DNA of 62,160 nt from the NCBI GenBank assembly GCA_002457315.1, contig NTKI01000008.1, forward strand, positions 1 through 62,160, written 5' to 3'. The position numbers were made by a program, and so were the translations under genes. This stretch comes from Rhodothermaeota bacterium MED-G19 (GTDB taxonomy: Bacteria > Bacteroidota > Bacteroidia > Cytophagales > MED-G16). Of this stretch, positions 54,665 to 62,160 are shown one piece after another. Every line of letters begins with the position of its first letter. The stretch's first letter is position 1. The notes beneath the pieces are model-generated. The model made no database searches and was not told the DNA's origin. It saw nothing but the letters and a program-made list of their open reading frames with translations.

Positions 54665-55459
54665 TTATATAGAAACCTGACCCTTAATATGAGGATGAGC
54701 ATTATAATTTAATAATTTAAAATCATCATATTTAAAAGAGAACATATCTTTAACTTCTTTGTTAATTTCCATTATTGGAAGAGCATAAAATTCTCTTTTT
54801 AATTGTAATTTAACCTGATCAATATGATTAAGGTAAATATGTGCATCACCAAATGTATGAACAAAATCTCCTAATTTAAGATTACACACCTGAGCTACCA
54901 TCATTGTCAATAATGCATAAGAAGCTATGTTAAAAGGAACTCCCAGAAATACATCTGCACTTCTTTGATATAGCTGACATGACAATTTCCCATTTATTAC
55001 ATAGAATTGGAATATAGTATGACATGGAGGTAATGCCATTGAATCTATATAAGGGACATTCCAAGCACTAATAATGTGCCTTCTTGAATAAGGGTTGTTT
55101 TTTAGATCATTTAATAACTTTTTAATTTGATCATGTGTATCACCATCTTTACCTTCCCATTTTCTCCACTGGACTCCATAAACTGGGCCTAAATCACCAT
55201 CTTTATCTGCCCACTCATCCCATATTCTTACTCCATTTTCATTCAAATATTTAATATTATTATCTCCGTTTAAAAACCACAATAATTCATGTATAATAGA
55301 TTTTAAATGAAGCTTTTTAGTAGTTATACATGGGAATCCATCATTTAGATCAAACCTCATCTGATGACCAAAAATACTAATAGTTCCGGTGCCGGTTCTA
55401 TCTGATTTTTTTTCTCCTTCCTCTAGTATTGTTCGTAATAAATTGTGGTATTGCTTCAT
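54665..55459 (-). CDS. thyA: thymidylate synthase
   Basis: A 264-aa ThyA that methylates dUMP to dTMP with methylene-tetrahydrofolate. The nucleophile Cys146 lies in [23 protein letters not shown], and [20 protein letters not shown] complete the active site. Length and Cys position equal those of E. coli ThyA. The usual partner folA is not adjacent in this window; the 82-nt gap downstream leads to the TolC gene. Confidence 0.97.
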   Translation of the reverse strand: MKQYHNLLRTILEEGEKKSDRTGTGTISIFGHQMRFDLNDGFPCITTKKLHLKSIIHELLWFLNGDNNIKYLNENGVRIWDEWADKDGDLGPVYGVQWRKWEGKDGDTHDQIKKLLNDLKNNPYSRRHIISAWNVPYIDSMALPPCHTIFQFYVINGKLSCQLYQRSADVFLGVPFNIASYALLTMMVAQVCNLKLGDFVHTFGDAHIYLNHIDQVKLQLKREFYALPIMEINKEVKDMFSFKYDDFKLLNYNAHPHIKGQVSI

Positions 55460-55543
55460 TTAATTTAAGTAAATTTAAATAGTAAAAACAAATTGATAAA
55501 CTTTTTAATAATTAAAAGATAATATAGTTAGACTTTATTCACT

Positions 55544-58015
55544 ATGAAAACTCGAATCGTCTTTTTTATCTTCATTCTTCTAGCATCTTTTTATACTTTT
55601 AATCATTTCAAATTCAAAAAATCAAATCATAATATTTGGGATTTAGTGTCATCAAAGTCTTCAATTATTCTAGAATTAGATGACCCCTTTATTCAATATA
55701 ATAAAATGCTAAAATCATCAATTATAGAAAAAAGTTTTACTGAAATAAAAAATGATTTTGATGCGTTCAACTTATTTTTAAATAATAACATAGAAAGTTT
55801 TTTAAATTCCAATAAGATTATAATATCTTATTTTAAATTATCTGATTCTAAGTTAGAACCTATATATACAAGTTATAAAGGGGCATTGGACATAGATTTT
55901 ATATTTAAAAAAATTAAAGAAAGTGGAGTTGGTATAAAAGAAAGAAAATTTAATAACCAAATTATTTACGAATCCATAATCAAAGACAAAAACTATACAT
56001 TTTCTATTATAGATAATATAATTATACTTTCTAAGAATTCTCTTTTAATAGAAGACGCAATAAGAACTAAGGCAAACTCAAACCTTCAATTCAAAAAAAA
56101 TGAATCTGATCTTTTTTCTCAAGTAAAAATCAGAAAAGATATTGGTAACCTATACATTAATCATCCTGACATTTTTGATTTGCTGAATATTGATTCAAAA
56201 AATAATTTGATATCATTTATCCAAAAAATAATACCAAAAAAATCTTTCTTTGATATGAAATTAGAAGGTCAAATGCTAAGACTTAATGGTTTTTCATCCT
56301 TCTCTAGTGAAAGCTTTAATAAAGATAAATCAAGACACGATTCAATTATTGATATTTTACCTTATAACACAATATCTTATATAAATATTAACTCAACAAA
56401 TGAAAAAAATTTTTTTAAATTCAATAAAAAAAATATAATTGAAAAATTTAGTAAAAATTATAAATTAGAAATTGGAAGGGCAATAATTGAGAACTCAAAA
56501 TCTAATAAATATGATGAAATAGTAATTTTAAAAAGAAAACCATCATCTGACTTTCAAAAAACTGACTCACTACTATATGATGGGATTTTTAAATTAGATG
56601 ATCAAGAATTAAATGAAATTATTAATAATACAGACAAACAAGATAATAGGGAAAAATTTTTTATCAAAATAGAAGATTATATATTAATATCAGAACAAAT
56701 AAGTTCTTTAATAGAAATAGAATATAATATCAAAAAAAATAAATCTTGGACAAAAAAATTAAACATTAGTAAGTTCAAAAATCAAATGAACGAATCTCAT
56801 AATATTTCTGTTGTATTAGACTATTCTAGGTTTACAAACAATTATAATTCAAAAATAAATTTGGTCTCATTTCAGATGAGTTTAATTGATAATAAATTAT
56901 ATACAAGTTTAAATATGTCTAATAAGGATAATGTCACAGAAGAATTTTCAAATGAGAACATTGTAAAAGAATTCATAGCTAAGAATAATTTAATAATTAA
57001 ACCTAAAATAATATTTAGTCATTTAGATAATACTCCAGAGGTAATAACTCAAGATGAAAAAAATAATATTTATCATTTGTCAAAAGAATTTAATCTAATA
57101 TGGTCAGATTCTATCGAAAGAATAAACTCAGAAATTTATTCTATTGATTATTACAAAAACAACAAAAAACAAATTCTTTTTTCAAGTAAAAATAAAATTT
57201 ATAGCTATGACAGAAAAGGTAATCCTCTAACTGGCTTCCCTATTAAAAATCCTTCAGAAAGCAACATTGAACATTTAAATGTCATTGATTATGACAAATC
57301 AAAAAGATATAGGATAATAACATCTCATGATAATGGTGAAATATATTTCTTAGATAAAAGTGGACGAAAATTAGATGGCTGGTCACCTATGAAAATGGAA
57401 GATCAACTTGTTCAAGAACCTTTGCATGTAAGAGTAAGAGGAAAAGATTATATTATTATTTTACTTAAAAATGGCACCATATATTTAAAGAACAGAAAAG
57501 GATCAGATTATCCAGGATTTCCTATAAAAACAAACAATGATTTTACTAATAAAATAAGAATCAATATTTCAAATTCACCAAAAAATAGTGTAATTGAATT
57601 ACTTAGTGATAATGGTACTCTTTATAAAATAAATTTGAATGGAAAAATTGTTTTGCAAAGAGATCAATTCAGACCAGAAAAATATTCAAAATTTAAAATG
57701 ATAGAAGATCCTTCAGGAAAAAGCAATTTAATTTTTTCATATGATAAGAGCTATATTTATGTGTATGATAAGAGGTTAAGTTTTGATAATATTAATGATC
57801 TTAAATTTCAGTATTATGATCTAAATAAAAACACAAAATATTTTATAATAACAGACCAAAGGACTAAAAAAACTATTTTTCTTGACAAAGATTTGAGTTA
57901 TAAATTAAAGTCTGTAGATAATGAAAATAAAATATCTTTAATAGATTATAATAAATCAATAAATATTTATAAATCAATAAATAATATTATATCTATGATT
58001 GAAATAAAAAAATAA
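55544..58015 (+). CDS. large exported propeller-like protein of unknown function
   Basis: An 823-aa protein with a signal anchor or peptide (about 1-22). The first 450 residues are a mixed alpha/beta region rich in Lys, Ile and Asn with no motif I know; a DUF3352-like fold is possible but weak. Residues from about 490 contain repeats such as YSYDRKGNPLTGFPI, IYFLDKSGRKLDGWSPM and YLKNRKGSDYPGFPI, which look like blades of a PQQ- or WD-like propeller. It lies just upstream of a sortilin-like propeller gene. Confidence 0.8.
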   Translation: MKTRIVFFIFILLASFYTFNHFKFKKSNHNIWDLVSSKSSIILELDDPFIQYNKMLKSSIIEKSFTEIKNDFDAFNLFLNNNIESFLNSNKIIISYFKLSDSKLEPIYTSYKGALDIDFIFKKIKESGVGIKERKFNNQIIYESIIKDKNYTFSIIDNIIILSKNSLLIEDAIRTKANSNLQFKKNESDLFSQVKIRKDIGNLYINHPDIFDLLNIDSKNNLISFIQKIIPKKSFFDMKLEGQMLRLNGFSSFSSESFNKDKSRHDSIIDILPYNTISYININSTNEKNFFKFNKKNIIEKFSKNYKLEIGRAIIENSKSNKYDEIVILKRKPSSDFQKTDSLLYDGIFKLDDQELNEIINNTDKQDNREKFFIKIEDYILISEQISSLIEIEYNIKKNKSWTKKLNISKFKNQMNESHNISVVLDYSRFTNNYNSKINLVSFQMSLIDNKLYTSLNMSNKDNVTEEFSNENIVKEFIAKNNLIIKPKIIFSHLDNTPEVITQDEKNNIYHLSKEFNLIWSDSIERINSEIYSIDYYKNNKKQILFSSKNKIYSYDRKGNPLTGFPIKNPSESNIEHLNVIDYDKSKRYRIITSHDNGEIYFLDKSGRKLDGWSPMKMEDQLVQEPLHVRVRGKDYIIILLKNGTIYLKNRKGSDYPGFPIKTNNDFTNKIRINISNSPKNSVIELLSDNGTLYKINLNGKIVLQRDQFRPEKYSKFKMIEDPSGKSNLIFSYDKSYIYVYDKRLSFDNINDLKFQYYDLNKNTKYFIITDQRTKKTIFLDKDLSYKLKSVDNENKISLIDYNKSINIYKSINNIISMIEIKK

Positions 58016-58045
58016 ATAGATTTAAGAGACTAAATTAAACCAAAA

Positions 58046-61000
58046 ATGAAAAAAATACTCTCACTAATTATTCTTCTAACATTTTCTTTTGATTCACAAT
58101 CTCAAAGAAAACAAAAGAAAAAAAACATTAATTCAAATCCCTTAAGCTATGAAATACCCAACTTAAAATGGAGGTCTATTGGCCCTTATAGAGGAGGAAG
58201 AGCATCTTCTGTAGCTGGAACTTCACACTCTAAAAGCACTTATTATTTTGGAGCTACTGGAGGTGGTGTGTGGAAAACAACTAATGCTGGTGTTACATGG
58301 AAAAATATTTCTGATGGATATTTTGGAGGTTCAATTGGTGCTGTTAGTGTAAGTGAATCTGATCCAAATATTTTATATGTTGGAACAGGAGAACAAACAG
58401 TTAGGGGTAATGTATCACCTGGTTATGGTGGATTTTGGAAATCGCTTGATGCAGGAGAAACATGGAAAAAAATGAATTTAAATATTGATCAAGTTCAAGT
58501 AGGTCGTATTGCTATTCATCCAAAAAATCCTGATGTAGTACTAATAGCTGTTATGGGAGACTTATTTAAAAACAGCAGTGATAGAGGATTATATAAGACA
58601 ACTGATGGAGGGGACACTTGGAGCAAAGTACTTTACACTAATAATAGAGCTGGGGCAGTTGATGTATCAATAGATAAAAATAATCCTAGAATTGTATATG
58701 CATCCACTTGGAATATAAGAAGAACACCATATAGTCTTGAGAGTGGAGGTGAGGGTTCTGGTTTATGGAAATCTACAGATGGTGGAGATACTTGGAAAAA
58801 TATATCTGGGAATGAAGGTCTTCCTAGTGGAACTTGGGGAATAAGTGGAGTAGCTATTTCTCCAGTAAATTCCAAAAAAATATTTGCTCTAATCGAGAAC
58901 CAAGATGGCGGTCTATACAAATCTGATGATGGTGGTAACTCATGGAAAAAAGTAAATGAGGACAGAAATTTAAGACAAAGAGCATGGTACTATACTAGGA
59001 TATATGCTGATACTCAGAATGAAAATAGAGTTTATGTAATGAATGTTTCATTTTGGAGGTCTGAAGATGGAGGAAAATCTTTTGATAGATATAGAACACC
59101 GCACGGTGATCATCATGACTTATGGATAGACCCAGAAAATAATAATAGAATGATTGTAGCAGACGATGGAGGAGCACAAGTTAGTAATGATGATGCTATG
59201 AGTTGGTCAACTTATATGAATCAGCCAACTGCTCAATATTATAGAGTTGCAACCGATAATAGTTTTCCTTACAATATTTTAGTTGCCCAACAAGATAATA
59301 GCACTCAGAGGGTAGCACATAGAGTTAATTCAGGTGGTATTGGAGAAAGAGATTGGGAAGCATCTGCTGGTGGAGAAAGTGCACATTTAGCAGCTAATCC
59401 AGATAATCCAGATATAGTATATGGGGGTAGTTATGGAGGATATCTTACAAGATTAGATCATAGTTCAGGTGAAACTAGATCAATTAATGTTTGGCCAAAT
59501 AATCCTATGGGACATGGAGCTGAAGATATGAAATATCGTTTTCAATGGAATTTTCCTATTTTCTTCTCCCCTCACGATGCAAATAAATTATACACCACTT
59601 CTAATCACTTTCATCTCACAAAAAATGAAGGACAAACATGGGAGGTAATTAGTCCTGACTTAACAAGAAATGAGGCTGAAAAATTAGGACCATCAGGTGG
59701 ACCAATTACAAAAGATAATACAGCTGTAGAATATTATGCTACAATTTTTGCTGCGTGTGAATCTCCATATGAAGAAGGACTTCTTTGGGCTGCATCCGAT
59801 GATGGAATGATTCATATATCAAAAGATTCAGGAGAAAATTGGAATGATGTATCACCCCAAAATGCCCCAAAACATATTATGTGGAATAGTGTTGATCCTG
59901 ATCCGTTTGTCAAAGGAGGGTTATATGTAGCTGGAACATTATATAAAAGTGGTGATTTTAAACCTTATCTATATAAGACAAAGGATTATGGTAAAACATG
60001 GACAAAAATAGTTGATGGTATTCCAGAAAACTTTTTCACTAGAGTTCTTAGAGCTGATCCTAAAAGAAAAGAACTTTTGTATGCCGGTACCGAATCAGGA
60101 ATTTTTATTTCTTTTGATGATGGTATATCATGGAATTCCTTCCAAATTAATCTGCCACTTGTTCCAATAACAGATATGACAATAAAAGATAATAACCTCA
60201 TAGCTGCAACACAGGGAAGATCAATTTGGATAATAGATGATTTGACACCTCTACATCAGCTTAATAAATTAAACCATAATACTAACTTTCATTTATTTAA
60301 ACCTTTAGATAGTTATAGAATGGGTTATTCAAGTTGGGGAGGCGCTTCTTCTACATCAGGAAAGAATCACCACAACGGCGTTGAAGTCTTTTTTAATATT
60401 GATAAGAAATTAATTGATGAAAATTCTGATATATCTCTAGAATTTTTAGATGAAAATAAAAATTCAATAAAAAAATATTCTCTTAATAATAAGAAGTCAG
60501 TTCTTAAATTAGACGGCGAAAAAAACTCTTTTGTTTGGAATATGAGATATGATGATGCAGAGGGATTTGATGGTCTCATTATGTGGGCTGCAGGTCTTAC
60601 AGGACCAAAAGCTTATCCTGGATCTTATTCTGTAAGATTAAAAGTTGGTGATTCAGTTCTTGAAGAACAATTTAAAATTCTAAAAGATCCTAGAAGTTCA
60701 TCAACAAATGAAGATCTTAAAGAGCAATTTGACTTTTTAATAAGTGTTAGAGATAAAGTAACAGAAATTCATAAATCAATTGTTCAAATTAGATCAACTA
60801 GAGATCAACTAAAAAATCTAAAAGAAAAACTTAGTGATGACCACATAGAAATTAATCAATCAATAGATAGTATTCTTGAAAGAATTTCCAAAATTGAAGA
60901 AAATTTATACCAAACTAAAAATAGAAGTGGACAAGACCCACTAAATTTCCCTATAAGGTTAAATAATAAACTTGCACATTTATTAAGTGTTGCATCTAGA

Positions 61001-61162
61001 GGTAATTTTAAACCAACAGATCAAATGTATGGAGTCAGAGACGAATTAATTGAAAAAATTAATGCTCAACTCTTAAAGTGGGAAAATATAAAAAGTAGTG
61101 ATTTAGATAAATTAAATGCTACTATATTAGAAAACAACATCCAATTAATAAGTATTAATTAA
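58046..61162 (+). CDS. large exported sortilin-like (BNR/Asp-box) protein, paralogue
   Basis: A 1038-aa exported protein, paralogous to that at 37352-40504. A signal peptide (about 1-19) is followed by LKWRSIGPYRGGRASSVAG and many Asp-box-like turns: TTNAGVTW, SLDAGETW, TTDGGDTW, SDDGGNSW, SKDSGENW and TKDYGKTW. Both proteins share a SPDLTRNE block. The last 120 residues are coiled-coil-like (VRDKVTEIHKSIVQIRSTRD). No enzyme motif. Its 3' end lies in a perfect inverted repeat. Confidence 0.88.
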   Translation: MKKILSLIILLTFSFDSQSQRKQKKKNINSNPLSYEIPNLKWRSIGPYRGGRASSVAGTSHSKSTYYFGATGGGVWKTTNAGVTWKNISDGYFGGSIGAVSVSESDPNILYVGTGEQTVRGNVSPGYGGFWKSLDAGETWKKMNLNIDQVQVGRIAIHPKNPDVVLIAVMGDLFKNSSDRGLYKTTDGGDTWSKVLYTNNRAGAVDVSIDKNNPRIVYASTWNIRRTPYSLESGGEGSGLWKSTDGGDTWKNISGNEGLPSGTWGISGVAISPVNSKKIFALIENQDGGLYKSDDGGNSWKKVNEDRNLRQRAWYYTRIYADTQNENRVYVMNVSFWRSEDGGKSFDRYRTPHGDHHDLWIDPENNNRMIVADDGGAQVSNDDAMSWSTYMNQPTAQYYRVATDNSFPYNILVAQQDNSTQRVAHRVNSGGIGERDWEASAGGESAHLAANPDNPDIVYGGSYGGYLTRLDHSSGETRSINVWPNNPMGHGAEDMKYRFQWNFPIFFSPHDANKLYTTSNHFHLTKNEGQTWEVISPDLTRNEAEKLGPSGGPITKDNTAVEYYATIFAACESPYEEGLLWAASDDGMIHISKDSGENWNDVSPQNAPKHIMWNSVDPDPFVKGGLYVAGTLYKSGDFKPYLYKTKDYGKTWTKIVDGIPENFFTRVLRADPKRKELLYAGTESGIFISFDDGISWNSFQINLPLVPITDMTIKDNNLIAATQGRSIWIIDDLTPLHQLNKLNHNTNFHLFKPLDSYRMGYSSWGGASSTSGKNHHNGVEVFFNIDKKLIDENSDISLEFLDENKNSIKKYSLNNKKSVLKLDGEKNSFVWNMRYDDAEGFDGLIMWAAGLTGPKAYPGSYSVRLKVGDSVLEEQFKILKDPRSSSTNEDLKEQFDFLISVRDKVTEIHKSIVQIRSTRDQLKNLKEKLSDDHIEINQSIDSILERISKIEENLYQTKNRSGQDPLNFPIRLNNKLAHLLSVASRGNFKPTDQMYGVRDELIEKINAQLLKWENIKSSDLDKLNATILENNIQLISIN

Positions 61163-61194
61163 ATTCGCAATTGATTTAATTAATACTTATTAAT
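61144..61194. repeat. perfect 21-bp inverted repeat before der
   Basis: Arms 61144-61164 and 61174-61194 are perfectly complementary over 21 bp, with a 9-nt loop. The left arm covers the stop codon of the sortilin-like gene (61160-61162). The right arm ends 1 nt before the der ATG. No U-tract follows, so a role in translation control or mRNA stability is as likely as termination. Confidence 0.85.
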
Positions 61195-61195
61195 A

Positions 61196-62160
61196 ATGAG
61201 TAATATAGTTTCAATTGTAGGAAGACCTAATGTAGGTAAATCAACGCTATTTAATAGATTAGTTGAAAAAAGACAAGCAATAATTCATGATGAAAGTGGA
61301 GTGACAAGAGATCGTCATTACGGTATTTCCGAATGGAATGGAAAGTCATTTACTGTCATAGATACAGGGGGTTACGTAGAGAATACAGAGGATATTTTTG
61401 AAAATAAAATAAAAGATCAAGTTGTTCTTGCTTTAAATGAATCTTCAATTATATTATTTATGGTCGATTGTAAAAATGGATTATCTACTTTAGATATTGA
61501 CTTTGCAAAAGTTGTCAGACAGATCAACAAAGATGTAATAATAGTAGCAAATAAAGCAGATAATTATGAACTAGAGTTAAATTCAAATGAATTTTACGAA
61601 CTCGGTCTTAGTGAGTCACAGATAATACCCATTTCATCTATAAGTGGGTCTGGAACAGGTGAATTATTAGATTTGGTAGTTAAAAAATTAGATAGTGACT
61701 CAGAAAATAAAAATGAAAATCTCCCTAGAATCTCTATATTAGGAAGACCTAATGTAGGAAAATCATCATTTACGAACTCAATATTAGGTGAAGAAAGAAA
61801 TATTGTAACTGATATATCTGGAACAACTCGTGACTCAATAGACACAAAATACAATCTATTTAAAAAAGAGTTTATAATTACAGATACTGCTGGAATAAGA
61901 AAAAAATCTAAAGTAAAAGAGAACATTGAGTTTTACTCAGTCATGAGATCAATTCAAGCTATGGAGAATAGTGATGTATGCATAATAATGATCGATGCAA
62001 AACAAGGGTTTGAAAGTCAAGATATGAATATACTTTCGCTAGCAGCAAAATATAAAAAAGGGATAATTTTGATGATAAATAAGTGGGATTTAATAAATAA
62101 AGAAACTTATAGTGCTAGAGATTATGAAGAAAAACTTAATAAAAAAATAAGCCCATTAAA
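61196..62160 (+). CDS. der: ribosome assembly GTPase Der (partial, cut by window end)
   Basis: The first 321 codons of Der (EngA), a double-GTPase needed for 50S subunit assembly; about 435 residues are expected, so the last quarter is missing. GRPNVGKS occurs twice, near residues 8 and 182, one per G domain, with DTGGY and DTAGI motifs after each. It runs open to the end of the window. The start ATG immediately follows the 21-bp inverted repeat. Confidence 0.95.
   Translation, partial: MSNIVSIVGRPNVGKSTLFNRLVEKRQAIIHDESGVTRDRHYGISEWNGKSFTVIDTGGYVENTEDIFENKIKDQVVLALNESSIILFMVDCKNGLSTLDIDFAKVVRQINKDVIIVANKADNYELELNSNEFYELGLSESQIIPISSISGSGTGELLDLVVKKLDSDSENKNENLPRISILGRPNVGKSSFTNSILGEERNIVTDISGTTRDSIDTKYNLFKKEFIITDTAGIRKKSKVKENIEFYSVMRSIQAMENSDVCIIMIDAKQGFESQDMNILSLAAKYKKGIILMINKWDLINKETYSARDYEEKLNKKISPL

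Noticed and set aside
61594-61926. 110-aa minus-strand frame at the window end
   Set aside because: It is antisense to der, whose two GTPase motifs are intact in the plus frame.
1-62160. CRISPR array, insertion sequence, prophage or integron
   Set aside because: No spaced direct repeats, transposase, integrase or phage genes were seen; the gene content is housekeeping plus exported proteins.

Overview
This window is about 62 kb of a strongly AT-rich, very compact chromosome from a Bacteroidota bacterium, most likely a Flavobacteriales lineage with a reduced or streamlined genome. Four things point there. There are C-terminal type IX secretion (T9SS) sorting domains of both A and B type. Upstream of many genes is the Bacteroidota promoter -7 element TAnnTTTG. 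Several small families are typical of Flavobacteriia (an IPExxxVDY-like protein beside pyk, a DUF6913-like protein beside ligA, an Hc1-like mini-histone, DUF4442, a DCC/DUF393 protein). The local gene orders (acpP-fabF-rnc with pyk, TetR-TolC-HlyD-RND) are also typical. I see no rRNA, phage, insertion sequence or CRISPR array, and no gene-free stretch longer than 300 bases.

Layout. 1-6.8 kb: miaA, a small conserved protein, a PhnP-like metallo-hydrolase, pyk with its small partner, then acpP-fabF-rnc followed by a DUF4442 and a CDGSH-type protein. 6.8-14.5 kb: a five-gene efflux operon on the minus strand (TetR, TolC, adaptor, RND pump, membrane metallophosphoesterase) with a strong candidate operator. 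14.6-20.7 kb: purL, tRNA-Gln, prs, rplY, pth. 20.7-24.4 kb: fabD, a dienoyl-CoA-reductase-like SDR and metG. 24.4-30 kb: a DCC protein, a large T9SS type B surface protein and two tandem endonuclease/exonuclease/phosphatase proteins, one with a T9SS type A tail. 30.1-33.6 kb: a complex II operon of the actinobacterial Sdh1-like type, behind the best promoter in the window. 33.6-40.5 kb: sugar MFS transporter, ROK kinase, LamG protein, SGNH hydrolase and a large sortilin-like beta-propeller protein. 40.6-43 kb: hflX with tRNA-Leu, and a SAM hydrolase-like protein. 43-50 kb: phoH, three serine-pathway genes (serB-serA-serC-like), an SDR, ligA, a DUF6913-like gene and an Hc1-like gene. 50.5-55.5 kb: a sphingolipid/sulfonolipid-type acyltransferase, a second adaptor-TolC pair without a pump, and thyA. 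55.5 kb to the end: a large propeller-like protein of unknown role, a paralogue of the sortilin-like protein, and the first three quarters of der.

The most striking feature is packing. Six of seven convergent gene pairs overlap at, or lie within 1 nt of, their stop codons; several share a tetranucleotide such as TTAA or CTAG. One divergent pair (LamG / SGNH) overlaps head to head so that both start codons lie inside a single CATG. A perfect 21-bp inverted repeat spans the stop codon of one gene and ends 1 nt before the der start codon. Several automatic start calls were corrected: prs, hflX, sdhA, the SAM hydrolase and the SGNH hydrolase. Two of these wrongly ran into tRNA genes.
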